A stretch of 6,924 bases of DNA from Thermodesulfovibrio sp. (GTDB lineage: Bacteria > Nitrospirota > Thermodesulfovibrionia > Thermodesulfovibrionales > Thermodesulfovibrionaceae): assembly GCA_026415995.1 (NCBI GenBank), contig JAOAGB010000039.1:1-6924 (forward strand). The letters run 5' to 3'. The position numbers were made by a program, and so were the translations under genes. Below, piece after piece: positions 1 to 6,499 of the stretch (its first letter is position 1; the number at the start of each line of letters is the position of its first letter). The notes under the pieces were generated by a model, which saw nothing but the letters and a program-made list of their open reading frames with translations, had not been told where the DNA came from and did no database searches.

Positions 1-492
1 TAGTGATGGTGACCACTCAATTAGGCAGATTATGATATATAAAAAGAAGTGCCAAGCAATTAGAAACAAAATAGACTCTAATCCCCAAGACCAGCCAATT
101 ACATAAAAAATTCTATAATATCTTCCAAGATCAAACATTAAGGCAAAGACCGCAAATATATAGCCAAGCAGACTTGACAGTATTGCTGGTTTTGCAAAAT
201 TTTTATAATCTTTCAGTCCAAAAAGATAAACCGCTGTACATATTGTAAGGCCTGGTGCTGCAAGGGCAATGCCTGCAAGTATGTCAAAACTTATCCATAA
301 TCCCCAAGGATAGGTATCAGAAAGATTTGTTGCAGGTCCCAGTCCATAAAGAAGCCTGTAAATCATTGAATAAAATGATAAAGATAGGATAATTAGAGCT
401 ACAATATTCCAAGCGGTAATATGATTTTTTATGTACTCTTTAAAACTCATCCCTAAAAGTATTTTTTCTCTGAAAAAGCTACTTTCCTTCAT
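1..492 (-). CDS. hmcC: HmcC-like NrfD-family membrane subunit (N-terminal 164 residues; C-terminus beyond the left edge)
   Basis: This is an integral membrane protein of the NrfD/PsrC family, the subunit thought to interact with quinone and dock the periplasmic ferredoxin HmcB. The frame stays open to base 1, so about 164 of an expected 380-400 residues are present. Hydrophobic segments lie near residues 28-50, 64-92, 103-121 and 139-159. Family-like features are the YPWGLWISFD stretch (61-70), the Gly/Ala-rich segment after it, FDLGRYYR (120-127) and the E-W-S-P ending (159-162). Two in-frame ATGs exist. I chose 492 because it adds FREKILLGMSFKEYI, which resembles the usual N-terminus of HmcC/DsrP-type proteins. 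It overlaps hmcB by 14 nt and has only a weak AGGA 12 nt upstream. The ATG at 450 would leave a 28-nt gap and has no spaced ribosome site. Family assignment is firm; the HmcC subtype comes mainly from the neighbours. Confidence 0.88.
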   Translation of the reverse strand, partial: MKESSFFREKILLGMSFKEYIKNHITAWNIVALIILSLSFYSMIYRLLYGLGPATNLSDTYPWGLWISFDILAGIALAAPGLTICTAVYLFGLKDYKNFAKPAILSSLLGYIFAVFALMFDLGRYYRIFYVIGWSWGLESILFLIAWHFFLYIIICLIEWSPSL

Positions 493-1483
493 TTTTATTT
501 TTTTCATCCTGAGGTGAACCCGAGATGTTTACTCCTTTTTCTGACTTTTTAATTTTTGAAAGCATATAGTAAGCACCCCACACTAATGGAGCTGCAGTAA
601 TTACTTCAAGAACTTTTACAGTAAAAAGAAAGTTTTTGCTTAAATCAGGAATGGGTTTTTTGTCAAGTTTTGGAAATCCTAACTTTTCAAAAGGAACGTT
701 TGATATATAAAGCCAGCTTGTTCCACCTGCTTCATGTTCCCCATAAACATGTGAAATATATCTTTGAGGATTATTGTTTATTTTTTCATAGGCAAGTCTT
801 AGCATTTCTGTTCTTTTACCAAAAGTCATTACATCTGTTGAACATATTTCCACACAGGCAGGAATTTTTCCTTCTGCCACTCTGTCAAAGCACATTGTGC
901 ATTTTGTAATCTGAGGGGTTATAGGGTCATAGTATTCATAAGCTGGTATATCAAAGGGACAAGCAATCATGCAATAACGGCATCCTACACATAATGAAGG
1001 ATTATAAAGTATAGCTCCTTGAGGAGTTTTACTGAAGGCATTAACAAAACAGGCATTCAGACATGCAGGCTCAATACAGTGCATACATTGTTTTTTTACA
1101 TAAATTGGTATATTACCATCATAAATTCTATTTACTACTGTAAATTCACCGGCATGAGGTCTTCTCGTTTTGTCAAAGACAGATGGTTTCTTATCCTTTG
1201 ATTCTTCAAATTCCTTGAGAGGCCTATTAGGATTTTTATTCCATTCATTACAAGCCCATTCACATCTACGACATCCAATACATTTTGTTAAATCTAACAG
1301 AACTGCAAAGGATTCATCATTTTTAATGCCTTGAGTTTTTGTCTCTTCATATTTTGCCCAGCTTCTTCTATTTGCAATATTTCCAGTAGAGTAAATTGAA
1401 GAGGACTCTGCACAAACTTTTTCTCCTATAAGTGTTAGCCCTGCTACTGTAAGAAATCTTTTAATAAAGTCTCTTCTGTTCAT
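479..1483 (-). CDS. hmcB: HmcB-like Tat-exported ferredoxin subunit with four [4Fe-4S] sites and a C-terminal membrane anchor
   Basis: This 334-residue iron-sulfur protein should sit on the periplasmic face and carry electrons between the multiheme cytochrome HmcA and the membrane subunit HmcC. It opens with a twin-arginine signal (RRDFIKRF, residues 3-10), a hydrophobic stretch and a likely cleavage near VCA-E (residue 25/26). Sixteen cysteines form four cluster sites of the HmcB/NrfC/DsrO kind: 68/71/74/78, 133/136/141/145, 165/168/171/175 and 195/198/210/214. As is usual for the family, cysteines from distant groups probably pair to bind individual clusters. A hydrophobic segment at about 285-309, followed by lysines, is a plausible C-terminal anchor, as in HmcB but not in soluble NrfC. 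The start is fixed by the Tat motif at residue 3. An AGGAG (1498-1502) lies 14 nt upstream, inside the preceding small gene, so translation may depend on coupling. Length is slightly below the D. vulgaris protein (about 370). Confidence 0.93.
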   Translation of the reverse strand: MNRRDFIKRFLTVAGLTLIGEKVCAESSSIYSTGNIANRRSWAKYEETKTQGIKNDESFAVLLDLTKCIGCRRCEWACNEWNKNPNRPLKEFEESKDKKPSVFDKTRRPHAGEFTVVNRIYDGNIPIYVKKQCMHCIEPACLNACFVNAFSKTPQGAILYNPSLCVGCRYCMIACPFDIPAYEYYDPITPQITKCTMCFDRVAEGKIPACVEICSTDVMTFGKRTEMLRLAYEKINNNPQRYISHVYGEHEAGGTSWLYISNVPFEKLGFPKLDKKPIPDLSKNFLFTVKVLEVITAAPLVWGAYYMLSKIKKSEKGVNISGSPQDEKNKNEGK

Positions 1484-1490
1484 AGCTTCT

Positions 1491-1607
1491 TTAATATCTC
1501 CTCTTTTCGCTCAACATATTAAAAATTATGATAAAGACAATGATTGAAAAAATTGCTATTAAATACTCATACCCATGTTGTGTGAATAATTGTTCAATTA
1601 TATGCAT
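1491..1607 (-). CDS. hmcD: Small single-span membrane protein, HmcD-like (38 residues)
   Basis: This is a 38-codon gene, below usual gene-finder length limits, ending in TAA at 1491-1493. The peptide begins MHIIEQLFTQHGYEYLIAIF, continues with one strongly hydrophobic span (about residues 16-32, rich in Ile and Phe) and ends with a charged SEKRRY tail. This suggests a periplasmic or short N-terminus with the positive tail in the cytoplasm. A good Shine-Dalgarno AAGGTG (1615-1620) lies 7 nt before the ATG. The gene overlaps the end of hmcA by 14 nt and stops 7 nt before hmcB, filling an otherwise unexplained 110-nt gap. The Hmc operon of Desulfovibrio encodes a small membrane subunit, HmcD (about 48 residues), between hmcC and hmcE. 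Here the peptide sits between hmcA and hmcB. Calling it HmcD rests on size, topology and context, not on a recognised motif. A role in holding the membrane complex together is inference. Confidence 0.72.
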   Translation of the reverse strand: MHIIEQLFTQHGYEYLIAIFSIIVFIIIFNMLSEKRRY

Positions 1608-3201
1608 TTACTTTCACCTTTCTTTCATGACAGTCTGTACATTTTTTCGGTTTTTCAAAACCCATATTTTCATGACATCTAATACACATACTATGATAAG
1701 CTGACTGAAGTCTTGGCCTTCCCATGTCTTTTACGTTAAATTGAATACTATGGCAATTTACACATAAAGGAGGCTTTTTTATATCTGCTTCTGCCTTTTC
1801 TTTACTTTTATGATGACATCCCCTACAAATTGTCTCTGAGTTTCTGTGAAAATATGTAGCCAGTTTACTTTTAGTTGAAATATCAGTGAGTTTTTTTATC
1901 ATTTTATAATGTGGCATTTTTACAGGTTCAAACTCTTTTTCAAGGTGATTGATTATTACTTCTTCTTTAATTTTAGAGGTATTTATCATCTTATTAGGGG
2001 TGACACTTTTAGCCTTAAGCCTATTATTCTCAATCTCTTTTTTATCTCCATGACATATATTACAGATTTCTCTATTGCCTAATTCAGTTTTAATAGGAGG
2101 AATAAGGTAATGGCAACCTAAGCATTCTTTATTATTCATTATGTTTTTTCTATGACATCCCTGACAGCTCATATTTGAATCTAAAGAGTGATAGGCTGTT
2201 ACAATACTTATAAAGCCTCCTTCTTCCTTTCCTTTTAGATTGTGACATTCTTTGCAAGACTTCAATGTTTCATGATGACAGACTCTGCATGTTTTATTGC
2301 TTTTCTCATGAAAATCATGATTAAAGGAGACACTTTTCATTTTTGCTTCCTCAATTTTTATAAAGACTCTTTTAGGTTGTTCTCTTTCTGGTCTTGGAGT
2401 TTCTTTAAGTTCTTCAATTGTTTTATATTTTCCAGTATGACATCTTGAACAAACAACAGGTCCTGCGTCTTTGCCTTGTATTTTATTCTGTAAATGACAA
2501 TTTAAACAGAGAAGATGACATGCTTTTTCCATATTTAATCCTTTCTGTCTTGCAATGTTAACAATTTTTTTAAGTTCGGGTCCTCTATTTTTATTTAAGT
2601 CATGACAGTAATAACAACTCTGTTCATTTCCTTTCTCGTAAACCAAAGCAAGTTCTTTGTTTTTTTCTTCTATATCATAAACATGATGGCATAGACTACA
2701 ATCTTTTTCGTGTTTTTTGACATGTTTTTCATGAAGAGCGAAATCAAATTCAAACACGGGATATTTTACTTTTATTTTTTCATACTCTTTTTTATGGCAA
2801 TCTCTACATGAAAGAATTTCAGGTCCTGTTTTTTTACCCTGAGCACTAAGCTTTTGATGACAACTAAGGCATTGGCTATGATAGGCATTTTTGATTTTAT
2901 CAGGATTTTTGCTATTAATGTTTACAGGAAAATCAAAGGAATAATCTCCGAATTCATTTTTCCTGTGGCATTCATTACACATTAATTCCTGAGACTTATT
3001 AAGTATTTTTGCCATGGCTTCAATGTGAGCTTGGTGTTTAAATATCACTTTACCGTATTCCAATTTTCCAAAAATTTCCTCATGGGCTATGGTAACACTA
3101 TTTTCAGTTTCGTTTATTTTAGAATTAATCTTAGAATAAATAGTCTGCACGCTTACCACTATCAAGACAATTAAAATTAATATAAAAGCTGCTTTTTTCA
3201 T
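1594..3201 (-). CDS. hmcA: HmcA-like high-molecular-weight cytochrome c with 16 heme-binding motifs
   Basis: This 535-residue periplasmic multiheme cytochrome is the electron entry subunit of the complex, expected to accept electrons from small cytochromes c3. Sixteen CXXCH motifs start at Cys 75, 111, 132, 168, 196, 232, 251, 305, 316, 346, 360, 380, 459, 480, 506 and 521. Count and length match D. vulgaris HmcA (16 hemes, about 545 residues). The spacing reads as cytochrome c3-like modules: three hemes (75-136), four (168-255), four (305-364), one isolated (380-384), then four (459-525). Candidate distal ligands include H56/H59, H157/H160, H295/H298 and the YHS-type histidines at 108 and 503. 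A hydrophobic stretch at residues 4-20 is the export signal, but no A-x-A cleavage site is evident, so it may remain as an anchor. The start overlaps tmcB by 4 nt (ATGA); a modest GAG lies 8 nt upstream. The chain is Lys-rich. Confidence 0.95.
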   Translation of the reverse strand: MKKAAFILILIVLIVVSVQTIYSKINSKINETENSVTIAHEEIFGKLEYGKVIFKHQAHIEAMAKILNKSQELMCNECHRKNEFGDYSFDFPVNINSKNPDKIKNAYHSQCLSCHQKLSAQGKKTGPEILSCRDCHKKEYEKIKVKYPVFEFDFALHEKHVKKHEKDCSLCHHVYDIEEKNKELALVYEKGNEQSCYYCHDLNKNRGPELKKIVNIARQKGLNMEKACHLLCLNCHLQNKIQGKDAGPVVCSRCHTGKYKTIEELKETPRPEREQPKRVFIKIEEAKMKSVSFNHDFHEKSNKTCRVCHHETLKSCKECHNLKGKEEGGFISIVTAYHSLDSNMSCQGCHRKNIMNNKECLGCHYLIPPIKTELGNREICNICHGDKKEIENNRLKAKSVTPNKMINTSKIKEEVIINHLEKEFEPVKMPHYKMIKKLTDISTKSKLATYFHRNSETICRGCHHKSKEKAEADIKKPPLCVNCHSIQFNVKDMGRPRLQSAYHSMCIRCHENMGFEKPKKCTDCHERKVKVNAYN

Positions 3202-4523
3202 GGTTTCATCTCTTCTGGTATTTCCATTACTTCTGCAATTATATCTACAAGAAATTTAACGTGTACATTAAGTTTATAGTAAACATTCAGGTCTTCAATT
3301 CCTTTATGACAGGTATGACAAGGAGCTATGACTATTTTTGCACCAGTATCACTAATCTGTTCAGCCTTTACTTTGCCACCCTCTATCCTTGCAGTTTTCC
3401 ATGGAGGACCTGAGTCAATCATGCCACCACCAGCAGAACAGCAGTAGTTGTGGTCATCCTTAGGAGACATTTCTATGATATTTTCGCAAAGTTCTTTAAC
3501 TATGTATCTAAGCATCTGTCCCATTCCTCTGTATCTTATGATGTTGCATGGATCTTGAATGGTAACAGGTTCTTCAATTTTCTTCGTGATTTTAATCTTA
3601 CGTTCTTTTATTAACTCATAAAAGAATTGTACACCGTGTATATAAGGTATTGGTGGTTCCTTCCAACCAAGATATCTAACCCCTTCATAAACAGCTGTTC
3701 TGAAGGCATGTCCACATTCTCCTATTACTATTCTTTTTATATTTAATCTTAATGCTGTTTCATAATGCGTTCTTATGACTTTGCCCATAGTTTCAAGGTC
3801 TTGGGCATATAATGCTTTAACTGTATAATCCCAACCATCTGTATCAGGCACAGTCCAGTCAACTTTAGCTACGTTCATTATTTTTGCCATATTGGTAAGA
3901 AGTCCTGTCATATACTTTGCTTCAAGTCCATGGGCAAGATATAAAACCTCAGCGTCCTTTTTACCAACAGGGATTTTCCCATTTTTTATCTCTGCCCTTA
4001 GTTCATCCTCAAGCCATTGAATTGTATCAAGCCATTCATCCTGTCTAAACCATAGCATATTTGTTGTCTGCATGTGACTCAAAACTTGGTCATAGATGTA
4101 TTGAGGCACTACACCAATAAGACAACATAGCCTTCTTACAAGAGATATGAGATAAGCAATATCTATTCCAAAGGGACAGTACTGAACACAGCGCCTGCAT
4201 AGATTGCATTCAGAAAAAGCAATTCTTGCATATTTTTTTATATCTTCTTTGCTTACATTTCCCTTTTTATCGAGTATATCCCAAATTGTCTGTTTAACCT
4301 TCGCTGCAGGTGCATAAGTTGGATCACCTTCATGTCCGAGGTAGTGATGGCAGGAGTTAGTGCACATTCCACATCTCATACAAGTTTCAACAAATATTTT
4401 AAGCCTTGCAGAGGCTTCTTTCTTCAGTGTCCATTGGATTGCTTTTTTTATCTTTTCTTCATCAACTCTATTTAAGGCTTCGTCAATTCCTATATCTGTA
4501 ACAGGTTTTCTCTTAAATTCCAT
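3198..4523 (-). CDS. tmcB: TmcB/HmcF-like cytoplasmic iron-sulfur subunit (two [4Fe-4S] sites plus HdrD-type CCG domain)
   Basis: This 441-residue protein is related to heterodisulfide reductase subunit HdrD. It should sit on the cytoplasmic face and deliver electrons to a thiol/disulfide acceptor, proposed in sulfate reducers to be DsrC trisulfide, or exchange them with the membrane subunit. An N-terminal ferredoxin domain has two clusters: Cys 48/51/54/58 and Cys 106/109/112/116, the second followed by Pro. The C-terminal half carries one complete CCG motif: C326, C361-C362 in CCSAGGG, and C402-x-x-C405. The expected first CCG unit seems reduced to GECGH (C270). No signal peptide or membrane span is visible. 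The gene follows tmcC by 8 nt with a clear GAGG (4530-4533) overlapping the tmcC stop, and its TGA overlaps the hmcA ATG. TmcB and HmcF are homologous. I use tmcB because tmcD is present; HmcF (461 residues in D. vulgaris) is the alternative name. Confidence 0.92.
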   Translation of the reverse strand: MEFKRKPVTDIGIDEALNRVDEEKIKKAIQWTLKKEASARLKIFVETCMRCGMCTNSCHHYLGHEGDPTYAPAAKVKQTIWDILDKKGNVSKEDIKKYARIAFSECNLCRRCVQYCPFGIDIAYLISLVRRLCCLIGVVPQYIYDQVLSHMQTTNMLWFRQDEWLDTIQWLEDELRAEIKNGKIPVGKKDAEVLYLAHGLEAKYMTGLLTNMAKIMNVAKVDWTVPDTDGWDYTVKALYAQDLETMGKVIRTHYETALRLNIKRIVIGECGHAFRTAVYEGVRYLGWKEPPIPYIHGVQFFYELIKERKIKITKKIEEPVTIQDPCNIIRYRGMGQMLRYIVKELCENIIEMSPKDDHNYCCSAGGGMIDSGPPWKTARIEGGKVKAEQISDTGAKIVIAPCHTCHKGIEDLNVYYKLNVHVKFLVDIIAEVMEIPEEMKP

Positions 4524-4526
4524 AAC

Positions 4527-4534
4527 CTACCTCA
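4527..4534 (-). promoter_or_regulatory. Shine-Dalgarno site of tmcB overlapping the tmcC stop codon
   Basis: Read on the minus strand, TGAGGTAG holds the tmcC stop (TGA, 4532-4534) and a GAGG that shares bases with it. Six nucleotides separate GAGG from the tmcB ATG. It supports the tmcB start at 4523 and implies that ribosomes ending tmcC can reload directly. Confidence 0.7.
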
Positions 4535-5209
4535 ATAATCTCTTGAATGTCTAACCGCACCAAATTCACTTCCCGTGTGTGCTCTGGTAAGAAAGAACAT
4601 GAACATATGACTTAATTTAGTAAATGGAATAGCAATGAGCATCAATTCACCACTTAGCATGTGTATTGTTAGCATGATTTTGTATTGCAGTAAAAGCTCA
4701 TGATGAGAGAGAAATCCTGTTATAAAGGGAAGTGCAACCAAAACAAGTAAAATGTAATCTGAAGTAGAAGTTAAGAATCTAATATCTTTTTGTATTAATC
4801 TTCTTAAAAATATGAAAAATAAGCAAACAATGACAGTAATAGTCATTAAATCAGTTAAACCTACAGGCAAACTTAACCAGCTAATTTCCCATGATTCATT
4901 CCATAACTCCATGTGTCCAGTTAGAAAAATCGGTGTTACGATTATACATATATGAAAAATAAAAGTAATAATTGTAAACCAAGGATGTTTTCGCATGCTT
5001 ATACTTCCAAAAGGCATAAGCCAGCGAAAAATTGAACGTAAAGTATATTTAAAGCTTAAATAGGGATATATAACCTTTTCTTTTTTAGCCATTTTTAATG
5101 TGGTGAAGATCCGATAAAGCATTCCTACAAAAAAAACTATAAAAGCAAGCCATACAAGCGGTCCGCGGACAAGGGTGTAAATAGATGGGTCATTTAGAAA
5201 CTGCTCCAT
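4532..5209 (-). CDS. tmcC: TmcC/HmcE-like membrane b-type cytochrome subunit
   Basis: This 225-residue integral membrane protein resembles the NarI/HdrE-type gamma subunits that carry heme b and link the cytoplasmic iron-sulfur protein to the membrane. Five hydrophobic segments are seen at about residues 16-35, 76-98, 118-138, 150-168 and 177-199. Histidines near membrane segments that could bind heme are H86 (segment 2), H99, H169/H170, H183 (in TIHMLSGE) and H201 (in KLSHMF). The last pair is spaced like the final-helix histidines of NarI. Length equals D. vulgaris HmcE (about 226). Positively charged loops such as residues 36-45 and 136-144 suggest cytoplasmic sides. The ATG overlaps the tmcD stop by one base (TAATG), with GAGG (5220-5223) 10 nt upstream. 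Which histidines really ligate heme, and whether one or two hemes bind, cannot be settled from the sequence. The HmcE and TmcC names are interchangeable at this resolution. Confidence 0.9.
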   Translation of the reverse strand: MEQFLNDPSIYTLVRGPLVWLAFIVFFVGMLYRIFTTLKMAKKEKVIYPYLSFKYTLRSIFRWLMPFGSISMRKHPWFTIITFIFHICIIVTPIFLTGHMELWNESWEISWLSLPVGLTDLMTITVIVCLFFIFLRRLIQKDIRFLTSTSDYILLVLVALPFITGFLSHHELLLQYKIMLTIHMLSGELMLIAIPFTKLSHMFMFFLTRAHTGSEFGAVRHSRDY

Positions 5210-6456
5210 TACCTTAAAACCTCATTAAGTCTAAGTACTTTTCTTAGATATTTTCCATTTTTAATACATCCTATTAGCACTTTATTTCCATCAGGACTAA
5301 ATTGTGGTTCCCAGAGAATGTCAAATACATCTTTCCCAATTTTTCCATCCAATACAATAAAATAAACACCGTCTTTTTCAGCCTTTGCTATGCAGTGCTT
5401 TCCATCAGGACTAAACTGGGGTGACCATATTCTATCAAATCCTATATCCCAAGGTTTTCCATCTATAGCAACAGTCCAAAGATTATTTTCCCTTACAACT
5501 GCCCCGATTTTTTTACCATCTGGACTGAAAAAGGGAGGTAAGACATTTTGTGAAAAGGTTTTTTCCCAAGGTTTTCCATCTATGGCAATAGTCCATTTCC
5601 CGAATTCCGTAGAAACAACTGCTGCAATCCTTCCATCTGGACTGACTCTTTGATGCCAGAGTTGATTAAAACTTCTCCATACAGCTTTACCATTGATTGC
5701 AAGTGTCCATCCATTTTCTGTTTTTACTGGCACAGATACGTCATTTTCGTTTATAAATATTGGTTCCCATGCGTTTAAAAAAGTTTCATTCCATATTATT
5801 CCATCGATTGCTACTGTAAATTCTTGTTGGCTGAGTCTAACAGTCGCTGCAACTTTTTTACTGTCAGTACTAAAACAAAGACCATAAACTGATATGAAGC
5901 TTTTATCCCAAGCATTACCGTTTATTCCCACTGTCCAGATACCTTCCTTAGAGCTAAAAATATCAAGTAAAGGGGGATTTTTTATCTTCACATAGGAGGC
6001 AGAAGTTTCACCATCGGGGGATAAGAAAATATCGCGGGCATCAAAAAAAAGATTATCCCATATTTTACCATTTAAACATACACCGTAGGAGTCTCCCTTT
6101 TTTATGTTGAAGGCAATGCTTTTTCCACTTAAGTCAGTTTTAAGATTCCATGCATAATCAAAAGTTTCTTCTAAAAGAGAGTCATCCTTTGCTAATGTCC
6201 ATTCATAATTTTGAAGAACAAGACAGATTAGGCTTCCCTCTTGAGTATACTGAGGGAAACAGATTCTTTCAAAGATATTTTCCCATATTTTTCCATTTAT
6301 GCATGTAGTTACTTTTTTATCTTCAATTTCTACAGTAGCAGATATCTTTTCTCTATCAGCACTTACAATGAGTTCATGAACAAAGAGAAATTTTTCTTTC
6401 CATTCATTAATATCACAGATTAATTTTTCCTCTATATCCCAGTCCCAATTGACCAT
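5209..6456 (-). CDS. tmcD: TmcD-like Trp-rich repeat protein, probable cytoplasmic propeller subunit
   Basis: This 415-residue protein without signal peptide or membrane span is the first gene of the operon. It consists of about ten degenerate repeats of 36-50 residues (about 14-407), each resembling W-T-V-A-I-[DN]-G-K-x-W-x-x-x-F then W-x-P-x-F-S-P-D-G-K. The SPDGK element recalls WD40-like/PD40 and TolB-type beta-propeller blades, so a propeller fold is likely. There are 20 tryptophans. In Desulfovibrio the fourth tmc gene encodes TmcD, a tryptophan-rich cytoplasmic protein of unknown role; repeats, Trp content and placement beside tmcC and tmcB fit it well. No redox-cofactor motif is present, and the five cysteines (14, 52, 67, 78, 127, with further ones at 194, 355 and 397) form no cluster pattern. 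The start has no Shine-Dalgarno; a promoter lies close upstream. A structural or docking role is inference. Confidence 0.82.
   Translation of the reverse strand: MVNWDWDIEEKLICDINEWKEKFLFVHELIVSADREKISATVEIEDKKVTTCINGKIWENIFERICFPQYTQEGSLICLVLQNYEWTLAKDDSLLEETFDYAWNLKTDLSGKSIAFNIKKGDSYGVCLNGKIWDNLFFDARDIFLSPDGETSASYVKIKNPPLLDIFSSKEGIWTVGINGNAWDKSFISVYGLCFSTDSKKVAATVRLSQQEFTVAIDGIIWNETFLNAWEPIFINENDVSVPVKTENGWTLAINGKAVWRSFNQLWHQRVSPDGRIAAVVSTEFGKWTIAIDGKPWEKTFSQNVLPPFFSPDGKKIGAVVRENNLWTVAIDGKPWDIGFDRIWSPQFSPDGKHCIAKAEKDGVYFIVLDGKIGKDVFDILWEPQFSPDGNKVLIGCIKNGKYLRKVLRLNEVLR
5236..6417 (-). repeat. Degenerate tandem repeats inside tmcD (about ten units of 110-150 bp)
   Basis: The repeated protein blades are also visible in the DNA. 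The most alike units are about 117 bp apart. The 20-mer tcccaaggttttccatctat occurs exactly at both 5447-5466 and 5564-5583 (plus strand), and ccatcaggactaaa occurs near 5288 and 5402. Approximate protein boundaries of the units are 14-51, 52-87, 88-126, 127-176, 177-215, 216-252, 253-290, 291-329, 330-368 and 369-407. Similarity is highest toward the C-terminus (units 8-10), suggesting more recent duplication or stronger constraint there. Confidence 0.75.
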
Positions 6457-6470
6457 GTTAATCGTTATTT

Positions 6471-6499
6471 ATTAAAAAACAGATTTTCAAAAAAGTCAA
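6471..6499 (-). promoter_or_regulatory. Predicted sigma-70-type promoter of the tmcD-hmcC operon
   Basis: On the minus strand, TTGACT (6494-6499) is followed after 17 bp by TTTAAT (6471-6476). The -35 has five of six consensus bases; the -10 also has five, but lacks the important second-position A. Transcription would start near 6464, leaving only about 8 nt before the tmcD ATG. It is the best match in the intergenic region, but AT-rich sequence produces chance matches. Confidence 0.5.

Noticed and set aside
448..450. ATG at 450 as the start of hmcC
   Set aside because: It has GGG directly next to it, no properly spaced ribosome site, and would cut off the FREKILLGM segment typical of the family N-terminus.
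670..909. Plus-strand open frame of 79 codons opposite hmcB
   Set aside because: It lies antisense within a well-supported four-cluster ferredoxin gene, shows no recognisable motif and is explained by the base composition of the opposite strand.
2242..2448. Plus-strand open frame of 68 codons opposite hmcA
   Set aside because: It is Phe/Ser-rich antisense of Lys- and Glu-rich heme protein sequence, with no ribosome site or domain.
5390..5653. Plus-strand open frame of 87 codons opposite tmcD with repeated FPSGL-type sequence
   Set aside because: The apparent repeat is the reverse strand of the TmcD SPDGK blades; nothing supports independent coding.
5236..6417. Tandem repeats considered as CRISPR or mobile-element repeats
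   Set aside because: They are degenerate, in frame, continuous without unique spacers and fully explained by the protein repeat of TmcD.
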